DNA of 5,071 nucleotides from an uncultured Lachnospiraceae bacterium (GCA_947177885.1 CAMWWF010000242.1:1-5071), one strand, 5' to 3'; shown: positions 1 through 4,701, counted from the first letter of the stretch. Program-made: numbers and translations. Notes: generated from the sequence alone by a model not told the origin.

Positions 1-125
1 CCGGTTTTTGAGCCGGGAATAGCGTGACAGGAATATTTGCCTTTGGTAATTTTGCTCACGGCAAAGACTGTTTCGCGGAGAGATTCCAAGTCTCCCAAAC
101 TGCTAAAGCAGTTGGAAAATGCCTG

Positions 126-151
126 AGGACACATTGTTCAAAGGACACATT
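126..151 (+). repeat. 10-base direct repeat, period 16
   Basis: AGGACACATT occurs at 126-135 and again, identically, at 142-151, separated by six bases (GTTCAA). The spacing of 16 bases is about one and a half helical turns. It could be a paired protein-binding site or the remnant of a small duplication. The repeat is directly visible; its function is unknown. Confidence 0.6.
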
Positions 152-160
152 TCTTTGCAA

Positions 161-179
161 TTTTTCAAACACGCTCTAG
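161..179 (+). repeat. Dispersed 19-base repeat R1, copy 1
   Basis: TTTTTCAAACACGCTCTAG matches bases 3211-3229 at 18 of 19 positions (only CTCTAG versus CTCCAG differs), in the same orientation. Both copies are intergenic, about 3 kb apart. A match of this length is very unlikely by chance in 5 kb, which suggests a conserved end of a dispersed intergenic repeat. The sequence left of the match is not clearly alike in the two copies. Confidence 0.6.
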
Positions 180-226
180 GCTTGCGAGGGCAGTGTGCAT
201 CAACGTAACGGCGCAGTAACCTGTCC

Positions 227-245
227 GAACTGTTACATTCAAAAG
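227..245 (+). repeat. Short intergenic motif R2, copy 1
   Basis: GAACTGTTACATTCAAAAG lies just upstream of truA. It matches 4500-4518 at 17 of 19 positions, and its first 13 bases match the minus strand of 4442-4454 at 12 of 13. It forms the right arm of a small GTAAC/GTTAC hairpin (216-236). All copies are in non-coding DNA close to gene starts or promoters. Confidence 0.45.
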
Positions 246-260
246 GGAATGGGAAGATTC

Positions 261-995
261 ATGAAAAATTATAAAATGCTGATCGCATACGACGGAAGCC
301 GCTATTCAGGCTGGCAGAGACAGCCCGGTCATGAGACGATCCAGGGAAAGCTGGAGAAAGTGCTGTCCCTGATGTGTCAGGAAGAGGTGGAGGTCATCGG
401 CGCAGGACGGACTGATGCAGGCGTCCATGCGGAAGGAATGGTGGCCAATGCCGGTATGAATACAGAACTTTCCGAAGAAGAGATACGCACCTACCTGAAC
501 CGTTATCTGCCCGACGACATTGCGGTGAGGGAGGTCAGGGAGGCGTCCCCCAGATTCCATGCCCGCTATAATGCAGTGGGAAAGACATACTGCTATACCT
601 GTTATGACGGAGAGGTGAAATCCGTCTTTGACAGAAAGTATGTCACCCGCTTGGAAGAAAAGCCTGATCTTGCAAAGATGCGGCAGGCGGCGGAGATTCT
701 GGAAGGGGAACATGATTTCAGAAATTTCTGTGTCAATCCCAGGATGAAGAAATCCACAGTGCGCTGTGTGGATCGGATCAAAATTGTCCGGGAGGGAAAT
801 TATATTACATTTACATTTCACGGAAACGGTTTTCTGCAGAATATGGTGCGCATTATGGTGGGGACTCTGCTGGAAGTGGGGAACGGCAGGATGAGCTGTG
901 AGCAGGTTGCCGTCGTGCTGGAAGCAAAGGACAGGCAGAAGGCCGGACCTACCGCTCCGGCACAGGGGCTGTGTCTGAAGCGTGTGGATTATTAG
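261..995 (+). CDS. truA: tRNA pseudouridine(38-40) synthase TruA
   Basis: TruA converts uridines 38-40 of the tRNA anticodon arm to pseudouridine and acts in the cytoplasm as a homodimer. The predicted protein has 244 residues, normal for Firmicutes TruA (E. coli has 270). The N-terminus shows AYDGSRYSGWQRQ. The catalytic aspartate is D52 in the motif GAGRTDAGVHAEG. The family block RFHARYNA follows at residues 98-105, with the conserved tyrosine at Y110 (GKTYCY), and the C-terminal block FHGNGFLQNMVR lies at 186-197. The ATG at 261 was chosen because family similarity begins there. The upstream in-frame ATG at 195 would add 22 unrelated residues that run through an intergenic repeat. The ribosome binding site is weak (GGGAAG at 251-256, or AAAAGGG at 241-247). 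No damage is seen. It is the first of four rightward genes. Confidence 0.96.
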   Translation: MKNYKMLIAYDGSRYSGWQRQPGHETIQGKLEKVLSLMCQEEVEVIGAGRTDAGVHAEGMVANAGMNTELSEEEIRTYLNRYLPDDIAVREVREASPRFHARYNAVGKTYCYTCYDGEVKSVFDRKYVTRLEEKPDLAKMRQAAEILEGEHDFRNFCVNPRMKKSTVRCVDRIKIVREGNYITFTFHGNGFLQNMVRIMVGTLLEVGNGRMSCEQVAVVLEAKDRQKAGPTAPAQGLCLKRVDY

Positions 996-1030
996 AGAAC
1001 AGGATCCTTTGCCAAGCTTCGGAACACTTT

Positions 1031-1126
1031 GCCGTCGATGGCAGTACGGCAAAAAGAACCGTAAACATCGACAATCGGCGCAGGCGGGAAAAGAACCGTA
1101 AGCAGCGCCGACTGCCGCGGGCGGCA
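1031..1126 (+). other. Tandem two-tier hairpins upstream of lspA (possible structured leader)
   Basis: Hairpin A has an outer stem GTCGATG (1034-1040) with CATCGAC (1066-1072) and an inner stem TACGG (1045-1049) with CCGTA (1059-1063). Hairpin B has an outer stem TCGGCGC (1075-1081) with GCGCCGA (1105-1111) and an inner stem CGG (1085-1087) with CCG (1096-1098). The 13-base string AAAAGAACCGTAA is identical in both (1052-1064 and 1089-1101), 37 bases apart. A third small hairpin, TGCCG (1113-1117) with CGGCA (1122-1126), ends eight bases before the lspA Shine-Dalgarno. There is no T-run, so these are not simple terminators. A leader RNA, processing site or protein-binding RNA is possible. The structure is read directly; its role is inference. 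Confidence 0.45.
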
Positions 1127-1133
1127 ATTGGAA

Positions 1134-1140
1134 CAGGAGG
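1134..1140 (+). promoter_or_regulatory. Shine-Dalgarno of lspA, fixes start at 1146
   Basis: CAGGAGG lies five bases ahead of the ATG at 1146. A TTG at 1128 in the same frame would place this strong site inside the coding sequence, so the ATG is preferred. Confidence 0.8.
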
Positions 1141-1145
1141 ATTAC

Positions 1146-1604
1146 ATGGTCATCTGTATTTGCGTCATCTTGGCATTGGGAATCTTTTTGGGCGATCTGT
1201 GGATAAAGAACCGGATCGAGAACACAGGCGGGGAAAACTTTCCCGCCTATTTTGCCGGGAAGAAACTGATATTGAGAAAATATCATAACACCGGCGCCAT
1301 GCTGGACCTCGGAGCTTCCAGAAGGGCTGTGGTGGCAGCGATATCGGTTATTCTTACGATCCTGGTGAGCATTGTTTTTGTGTTAAGTCTGGGACATAGG
1401 GGAAACAATACTCTGCGTGTGGGTCTGGCGCTTCTGCTGGGCGGCTCTTTCAGCAATACGTATGATCGTTTAAAGCGCAAATATGTGGTGGATTATCTGA
1501 GTTTCAATGTAAAATGGAAACGGTTCCAGGGAATTGTGTTTAATTTTTCCGATTTTTGCATTATAATAGGCTCGTTCCTGACAGCCCTTGTGCTGTCGAA
1601 ATGA
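1146..1604 (+). CDS. lspA: Signal peptidase II (lipoprotein signal peptidase) family protein
   Basis: LspA is a membrane aspartyl protease that removes the signal peptide of prolipoproteins after the lipobox cysteine has been lipidated. The predicted protein has 152 residues and about four membrane segments (roughly 2-16, 62-82, 89-103 and 131-150), as expected. Family landmarks are present: D17 and K21 (DLWIK), NTGAM at 48-52, GGSFSNTYDR at 99-108, the first catalytic aspartate D116 in VVDYL, and the second, D136, in FNFSD (132-136). The loop carrying NTGAM and the stretch around SNTYDR are more divergent than in textbook LspA, but both catalytic aspartates and the N104/D107/R108 cluster are kept, so it should be active. 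It follows truA by 150 bases and precedes bcp by 84. A second, more canonical lspA elsewhere in the genome cannot be excluded. Confidence 0.82.
   Translation: MVICICVILALGIFLGDLWIKNRIENTGGENFPAYFAGKKLILRKYHNTGAMLDLGASRRAVVAAISVILTILVSIVFVLSLGHRGNNTLRVGLALLLGGSFSNTYDRLKRKYVVDYLSFNVKWKRFQGIVFNFSDFCIIIGSFLTALVLSK
1539..1567 (+). promoter_or_regulatory. Possible sigma-A promoter inside 3' end of lspA, ahead of bcp
   Basis: A perfect -10 box TATAAT (1562-1567) is preceded at 17 bases by TTTAAT (1539-1544), a poor -35 match. The start point would fall about 115 bases before bcp, allowing bcp and yaaA to be transcribed apart from truA-lspA. A/T-rich coding sequence can produce such boxes by chance, so this is tentative. 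Confidence 0.35.
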
Positions 1605-1614
1605 AACAGGAGTC

Positions 1615-1648
1615 TGGCGGATATGACATATTTCAGGTAAGTCCGCCA
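1615..1648 (+). other. Inverted repeat between lspA and bcp
   Basis: TGGCGGA (1615-1621) pairs perfectly with TCCGCCA (1642-1648) across a 20-base loop. The right arm is followed by AAAAG and not by T residues, so it does not look like an intrinsic terminator for rightward transcription. It could be an RNA stability or processing element, or an operator. Function unknown. Confidence 0.35.
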
Positions 1649-1675
1649 AAAGTGGAACCAAAATGAACCCGGAAT

Positions 1676-1680
1676 GGAGG
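1676..1680 (+). promoter_or_regulatory. Shine-Dalgarno of bcp, fixes start at 1689
   Basis: GGAGG lies eight bases ahead of the ATG at 1689. The earlier in-frame ATG at 1674 overlaps this site and has no site of its own, so 1689 is the likely start. Confidence 0.8.
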
Positions 1681-1688
1681 AATTAGTT

Positions 1689-2177
1689 ATGTTAGAAGCA
1701 GGTACAAAGGCACCGTCTTTTCAGCTTCCGGATCAGAACGGTGAGATGCATAGTCTGGAAGAGTACAGGGGAAAGAAGGTTATACTTTATTTTTATCCCA
1801 GGGATAATACCCCCGGCTGCACGAAGCAGGCATGTGGTTTTGGACAATTATATCCCCGGTTTCAGGAGAAGGGGGCAGTGGTGATCGGCATCAGCAAGGA
1901 CAGCGTGGCATCCCACAAGAAGTTTGAGGACAAGTTCGGCCTGCCTTTTACACTGCTGGCGGATACGGAGCTTGCCGCAATCCGGGCATATGATGTGTGG
2001 AAGGAAAAGAATATGTATGGCAAGAAGACCATGGGTATCGTAAGGACCACTTATCTGATCGATGAGCAGGGTGTGATCGTGAGTGCTCACGGCAAGGTGA
2101 AGGCGGAGGAAAACCCTGCGCAGATGTTGTGGGAACTGGACGATGTAAGCCGCCGGACGACGGAAACGGCTGAGTGA
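1689..2177 (+). CDS. bcp: Thioredoxin-dependent peroxiredoxin, BCP/PrxQ type
   Basis: This enzyme reduces hydrogen peroxide and organic hydroperoxides to water or alcohols using thioredoxin, in the cytoplasm. The predicted protein has 162 residues, close to the usual 150-160. It opens with a typical peroxiredoxin strand (GTKAPSFQLPDQNG, 5-18). The active-site motif PRDNTPGC gives the PxxxTxxC signature P37-T41-C44, with C44 as peroxidatic cysteine. C49, five residues later, is the likely resolving cysteine of the atypical two-cysteine PrxQ class. R119 in GIVRTTYLID is the conserved active-site arginine. The charged C-terminal tail (DDVSRRTTETAE) goes slightly beyond the family core. The next gene is yaaA, also linked to peroxide stress, 97 bases downstream on the same strand. 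I see no PerR- or OxyR-like operator that I would defend. Confidence 0.94.
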   Translation: MLEAGTKAPSFQLPDQNGEMHSLEEYRGKKVILYFYPRDNTPGCTKQACGFGQLYPRFQEKGAVVIGISKDSVASHKKFEDKFGLPFTLLADTELAAIRAYDVWKEKNMYGKKTMGIVRTTYLIDEQGVIVSAHGKVKAEENPAQMLWELDDVSRRTTETAE

Positions 2178-2228
2178 CGAGGCGGCGGAACGCAAGCAGC
2201 CTGACAGGTTTAACAGTTTTGCGGCAAA

Positions 2229-2253
2229 GCAGAACAGCTGTGGCGTGTTCTGC
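2229..2253 (+). other. Perfect 8-bp hairpin upstream of the yaaA ribosome binding site
   Basis: GCAGAACA (2229-2236) pairs with TGTTCTGC (2246-2253) over a nine-base loop. It is followed by six A residues, and on the minus strand by only TTT, so it is a weak candidate for a terminator in either direction. It ends 12 bases before the yaaA Shine-Dalgarno. An alternative pairing TTTTGC (2217-2222) with GCAAAA (2252-2257) competes with it. It may tune yaaA translation or mRNA stability within a bcp-yaaA transcript; this is inference. Confidence 0.4.
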
Positions 2254-2265
2254 AAAAAAGGGCAT

Positions 2266-2270
2266 GGAGG
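2266..2270 (+). promoter_or_regulatory. Shine-Dalgarno of yaaA, fixes start at 2275
   Basis: GGAGG lies four bases ahead of the ATG at 2275, where similarity to YaaA begins (MKIIISPAKKMN). An in-frame ATG at 2245 sits in the hairpin loop and its right arm and has no ribosome binding site. Confidence 0.75.
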
Positions 2271-2274
2271 ACAA

Positions 2275-3015
2275 ATGAAGATCATCATCTCACCGGCGAA
2301 AAAGATGAATGTGGACACTGACACATTTCCCATAGAGGGTGTTCCCTGTTTTCTGGAGGAGACGAAAATCCTCTGTGGGGCGATAAGGCAAATGTCCCTG
2401 AGCCGGGCGAAAGAGCTCTGGGGATGCAATGATAAACTGGCGGAGCTGAATTTCAGACGTTTTGCAGAGATGGATCTGGAGCGAAACCTGACACCTGCGA
2501 TCCTTTCCTACGAGGGACTGCAATATCAGCATATGGCGCCGATGGTGTTGACGGAAAGGGCGCTTGCGTATATACAGAAGCATCTGCATATTCTTTCCGG
2601 TTTTTATGGGGTGTTGTCGCCTTTTGACGGAGTGGTGCCCTATCGCCTGGAGATGCAGGCGAAGCTGTCCGTGGATGGAAAGAAAGATCTGTACGACTTC
2701 TGGGGCGGTAAGCTGTGCCGCCGGGTGACAGACTCTGAGGAGACCATTCTGAATCTGGCATCGAAAGAGTATTCTGTGGCGATTGAAAAGCATCTGCATC
2801 CCCATGTCAGGTATATAACCTGTACCTTCGGTGAGCTACAGGACGGCAGGATACGTCAGAAGGGAACCTTTGCGAAGATGGCAAGGGGCGAGATGGTGCG
2901 CTTTCTCGCGGAGCATGAGATCGGAGAGCCGGAGCGGGTCAGGGAATTTGAGGGATTGGGATACCGGTATACGGAAGAATATTCTTCGGAAAAGGAGTTT
3001 GTTTTTCTGAAGTGA
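2275..3015 (+). CDS. yaaA: Peroxide stress protein YaaA (UPF0246/DUF328 family)
   Basis: YaaA is a cytoplasmic protein that in E. coli is induced by hydrogen peroxide and lowers intracellular free iron, limiting Fenton damage to DNA and proteins; its biochemical mechanism is not settled. The predicted protein has 246 residues, against 258 in E. coli. Family blocks appear in the right order: IIISPAKKMN (3-12), HILSGFYGVLSPFD (105-118), PYRLEM (122-127), KDLYDFWG (137-144), NLASKEY (160-166), AKMARGEMVRFL (200-211) and a closing EFVFLK. No frameshift or missing block is visible. Its place right after the bcp peroxiredoxin supports a joint role in peroxide defence. It ends convergently with arcC, 292 bases away. 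The assignment rests on family motifs and is firm; the iron-related role is transferred from E. coli. Confidence 0.94.
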   Translation: MKIIISPAKKMNVDTDTFPIEGVPCFLEETKILCGAIRQMSLSRAKELWGCNDKLAELNFRRFAEMDLERNLTPAILSYEGLQYQHMAPMVLTERALAYIQKHLHILSGFYGVLSPFDGVVPYRLEMQAKLSVDGKKDLYDFWGGKLCRRVTDSEETILNLASKEYSVAIEKHLHPHVRYITCTFGELQDGRIRQKGTFAKMARGEMVRFLAEHEIGEPERVREFEGLGYRYTEEYSSEKEFVFLK

Positions 3016-3210
3016 TCAGTCATACAGTGTCAGGCTGTTGTTTGATTCCTGTTTGAAGGCAGATAGTCCTGAAACAAGGGGCGGATGTGTCATATACAAG
3101 ACACACTGCCCCTGGAATCTGCTGATTTGAAATCTGTAAACGGGAAAAAAGGCTTTCGCTGTGGGTCAGACAGCATCCCACAAAGTGTGACGCACACCCC
3201 GAAGAAAGCA

Positions 3211-3229
3211 TTTTTCAAACACGCTCCAG
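3211..3229 (+). repeat. Dispersed 19-base repeat R1, copy 2
   Basis: TTTTTCAAACACGCTCCAG differs at one base from 161-179 and has the same orientation. It forms the right edge of the hairpin-rich block between yaaA and arcC. The first copy also sits in a hairpin-rich gap, but the sequence outside the 19 bases is only loosely similar. The motif could be a conserved terminus of a miniature element. Confidence 0.6.
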
Positions 3230-3236
3230 TCCTGAA

Positions 3237-3257
3237 AACCGTTGACCGGAAACGGTT
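3237..3257 (-). terminator. Weak candidate terminator of arcC
   Basis: On the minus strand, about 50 bases past the arcC stop, AACCGTT pairs with AACGGTT around a seven-base loop. The run of T residues spanning the end of the right arm is only four long (GGTTTTCAGG). The stem is AT/GC mixed and the T-run is short, so termination would be inefficient. No better candidate lies between it and arcC. Confidence 0.28.
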
Positions 3258-3307
3258 GCCGGTTGAAGTAAGATACGTTAGCAAAAACGTGGAAGGCAGT
3301 CCTGCGC

Positions 3308-4243
3308 TTATGCCGTGATAATGGTGCCGACCCTGCCTTTGATAGCGTCCCTGACCCGGTCTATAGAAGTGATGATCACTCTTCCGGTGGGTACTTTCTC
3401 CAAATACGCGATGGCGGCTTCGATCTTAGGCAGCATGGTGCCTTCTCCGAATTCCTTTGCGGCGATCATTTCTTTAGCCTCTGTAACGGTCATGCTGCTG
3501 AGGGGAGTCGGATTTTCTTTCCCGAAATCTTTGTATACATAATCCACTCCGGTGAGGATGATCAGTTCATCGCAGGAGAGATCGGAGGCCAGCTTTCCGG
3601 CAATGGCGTCCTTTTCGATCACGGCGGAAGCGCCCTTTAAAGCGTGGTGCTGCTCGATAACGGGAATCCCGCCGCCGCCGCAGGCAATGACAACCTGGTT
3701 GGCATTGACCAGTGCACGGATCGCTTCGATCTCCACAATTTCAATGGGCTTAGGCGCTGCGACTACACGGCGGAAGCCACGGCCGGGATCTTCCTGTACA
3801 TAATTGCCCTTTTTGATCTCTGTCTCGGCATCTTCTTTGGACATATAGCGGCCGATTACTTTGGTGGGTTCGTAAAATGCTTCATCGTAGGGGTCTACGG
3901 TCACCTGTGTCAAAATGGTGCTCACAGGCTTGGATATGCCCCGGCTGAGCAGTTCCGCGCGGAGGGAATTTTGAATATCATATCCCACATAGCCCTGACT
4001 CATGGCGGAGCAGACACACATGGGCGCAGGGGTGTAATCGATGTAAACGCGGCGCAGTTCGGTCATGGCTTTGTGTATCATGCTGACCTGGGGACCGTTA
4101 CTGTGGGTAATGGTCAGCTGGCAATCCGCCTCTACCAGATCGGCCAGTGCTTTTGCAGTTTTTAAAACGGCGCCCCGCTGTGCCTCGGTAGTGTAGCCAA
4201 GCGCATCATGTCCCAAAGAAACAACAACTCTTTTTTTGCTCAT
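3308..4243 (-). CDS. arcC: Carbamate kinase
   Basis: Carbamate kinase reversibly transfers phosphate between carbamoyl phosphate and ADP, making ATP and carbamate; it is the last, energy-yielding step of arginine deiminase, agmatine or purine-derived carbamoyl catabolism. The protein has 311 residues, full family length. The amino-acid kinase fold is clear: VVVSLGHDALG (6-16), THSNGPQVS (46-54), CSAMSQGYVGYDIQN (78-92), TQVTVD (112-117), PTKVIGRY with K128, EDPGRGFRRVVAAPKP (151-166), ACGGGGIPV (187-195), VIEKDAIAGKLA with K211 and D212, and MLPKIEAA with K273. These lysines match active-site residues of the Enterococcus enzyme. The first glycine loop is LGHDAL rather than LGGNAL, and HGNGPQVG is HSNGPQVS, a variant I associate with Clostridia. 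No arcA, arcB or other carbamoyltransferase is visible beside it, so its pathway is undetermined. The start ATG has a modest CAGGG site eight bases upstream. Confidence 0.95.
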   Translation of the reverse strand: MSKKRVVVSLGHDALGYTTEAQRGAVLKTAKALADLVEADCQLTITHSNGPQVSMIHKAMTELRRVYIDYTPAPMCVCSAMSQGYVGYDIQNSLRAELLSRGISKPVSTILTQVTVDPYDEAFYEPTKVIGRYMSKEDAETEIKKGNYVQEDPGRGFRRVVAAPKPIEIVEIEAIRALVNANQVVIACGGGGIPVIEQHHALKGASAVIEKDAIAGKLASDLSCDELIILTGVDYVYKDFGKENPTPLSSMTVTEAKEMIAAKEFGEGTMLPKIEAAIAYLEKVPTGRVIITSIDRVRDAIKGRVGTIITA

Positions 4244-4411
4244 AGGAATAACCCTGCCTTTCTGTTTTTCCTGTTCGGAAGAATATTCTCAATAGATCAA
4301 GCGGTAGATCTCGCATATATTTACATACGATCATAGCGCAGATGCCTGCACAACGGTTCTGCGGACCGGAATCATCTGCTTTGACTTCGGATGGTATCAA
4401 TGATCCAACAG

Positions 4412-4441
4412 TGCATATCACTATGTACTGGAACGTGTCAA
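4412..4441 (-). promoter_or_regulatory. Candidate sigma-A promoter of arcC (proximal)
   Basis: Read on the minus strand, a perfect -35 box TTGACA (plus 4436-4441) is followed after 18 bases by TATGCA (plus 4412-4417), with a TG dinucleotide one base upstream giving an extended -10. Transcription would start near 4405, leaving an arcC leader of about 160 bases. The -35 is strong and the -10 is moderate. Confidence 0.42.
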
Positions 4442-4499
4442 AATGCAACAGTTCAAATAAATGGCTCCCGTCACAGAAAAACAGACAATGGAAATGACA

Positions 4500-4518
4500 G
4501 AACCGCTACATTCAAAAG
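4500..4518 (+). repeat. Short intergenic motif R2, copy 2 (with inverted partner at 4442-4454)
   Basis: GAACCGCTACATTCAAAAG matches 227-245 at 17 of 19 bases. On the opposite strand, 4442-4454 reads GAACTGTTGCATT, matching the first 13 bases of copy 1 at 12 positions. The two copies here face each other across 45 bases and could pair imperfectly (10 of 13) as a long hairpin in the arcC leader or mark ends of a small element. Confidence 0.42.
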
Positions 4519-4528
4519 AACATGCCTT

Positions 4529-4556
4529 ATTGTAACATAATTATGAATAAAAGCAA
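4529..4556 (-). promoter_or_regulatory. Candidate sigma-A promoter toward arcC (distal)
   Basis: On the minus strand, TTGCTT (plus 4551-4556) is followed after 16 bases by TACAAT (plus 4529-4534), a good -10 box. The spacer contains the 10-base palindrome CATAATTATG. If used, the arcC leader would be about 280 bases long. This competes with the proximal candidate; the -35 is weak. Confidence 0.3.
4536..4545. promoter_or_regulatory. Palindrome CATAATTATG, possible operator
   Basis: A perfect 10-base palindrome lies between the outward-facing candidate promoters of arcC and the GH42 gene, inside the spacer of the distal arcC promoter and 18 bases upstream of the galactosidase -35. Its place fits a regulator site, but A/T-rich palindromes of this size also arise by chance. 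Confidence 0.25.
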
Positions 4557-4563
4557 AGACCTA

Positions 4564-4592
4564 TTGATTTTCTGGGCAAGGGAAGGTATGCT
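4564..4592 (+). promoter_or_regulatory. Candidate sigma-A promoter of the GH42 beta-galactosidase
   Basis: TTGATT (4564-4569) and TATGCT (4587-4592) are separated by exactly 17 bases, each matching the consensus at four of six positions. The transcript would start near 4599, giving a leader of about 100 bases before the ATG at 4702. Confidence 0.42.
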
Positions 4593-4701
4593 ATTAGTAA
4601 TCATTCGGGCAGGCGGCTGAATCGTTATGCCGTGCCGGTTTTAGAAAGGATGGTGTGAATGGCTGTGGCCATTACGAAAACAGATAAAGGGGTATACGCA
4701 T

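Larger units (their letters stand above)
1..260. other. Intergenic region upstream of truA with hairpins and short repeats
   Basis: No credible coding sequence is visible on either strand. The stretch is rich in inverted repeats: TTTGCC (36-41) with GGCAAA (60-65), GGAGA (77-81) with TCTCC (91-95), AACTGC (98-103) with GCAGTT (108-113, four-base loop), and GTAAC (216-220) with GTTAC (232-236). It also has a 10-base direct repeat (126-135 and 142-151) and one copy each of two motifs found again later in the window (161-179 and 227-245). None of the hairpins is followed by a T-run, so I call no terminator. I found no riboswitch class that I recognise and no tRNA. The upstream neighbour lies outside the window. 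Confidence 0.6.
3016..3307. other. Hairpin-rich convergent intergenic region between yaaA and arcC
   Basis: No convincing gene is visible; the short open frames here have no ribosome binding site or recognisable product. Inverted repeats are frequent: GGGGC (3078-3082) with GCCCC (3108-3112) enclosing TGTGTC (3086-3091) with GACACA (3100-3105); TGTGGG (3160-3165) with CCCACA (3177-3182); GTGTG (3185-3189) with CACAC (3193-3197); and AACCGTT (3237-3243) with AACGGTT (3251-3257). R1 copy 2 lies at 3211-3229. No strong intrinsic terminator for yaaA is seen. The density of hairpins next to a repeated motif suggests a dispersed repeat element of roughly 150 bases (about 3078-3229), which is inference. 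Confidence 0.5.
4244..4701. other. Divergent intergenic region between arcC and the GH42 gene
   Basis: This 458-base stretch separates two divergently transcribed genes. The left two thirds would form the arcC leader and show no coding potential that I trust. It contains candidate promoters for arcC (4412-4441 and 4529-4556, minus strand) and for the galactosidase (4564-4592, plus strand), a perfect 10-base palindrome CATAATTATG (4536-4545), and two copies of motif R2 in opposite orientation (4442-4454 and 4500-4518). A small hairpin AATGGC/GCCATT lies at 4658-4673, ahead of the galactosidase ribosome binding site. I found no catabolite-control (cre) site that fits the consensus spacing. Confidence 0.55.

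Noticed and set aside
306..1286. Long open frame on the minus strand (326 codons) opposite truA and lspA
   Set aside because: It is antisense to clear truA and lspA coding sequence, has no family motif I recognise, and is rich in Cys, His and Pro as expected of a shadow frame.
971..1288. 105-codon plus-strand frame bridging truA and lspA
   Set aside because: It overlaps the ends of two firm genes in another frame and passes through the hairpin block; its protein is low-complexity and Arg-rich with no start signal.
3085..3318. Small open frames on both strands between yaaA and arcC
   Set aside because: They run through inverted repeats and a dispersed repeat, lack ribosome binding sites, and are probably by-products of repeat sequence.
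3644..4165. 173-codon plus-strand frame opposite arcC
   Set aside because: It lies wholly within a well-supported carbamate kinase gene on the other strand and resembles no known family.
4206..4448. 80-codon minus-strand frame upstream of and overlapping arcC
   Set aside because: No ribosome binding site, no recognisable domain, overlaps the arcC start and the best arcC promoter candidate.
4617..4631. TGAATCGTTATGCC considered as a CcpA cre site for the galactosidase
   Set aside because: The central CG is one base out of place for the consensus and the right half does not fit.
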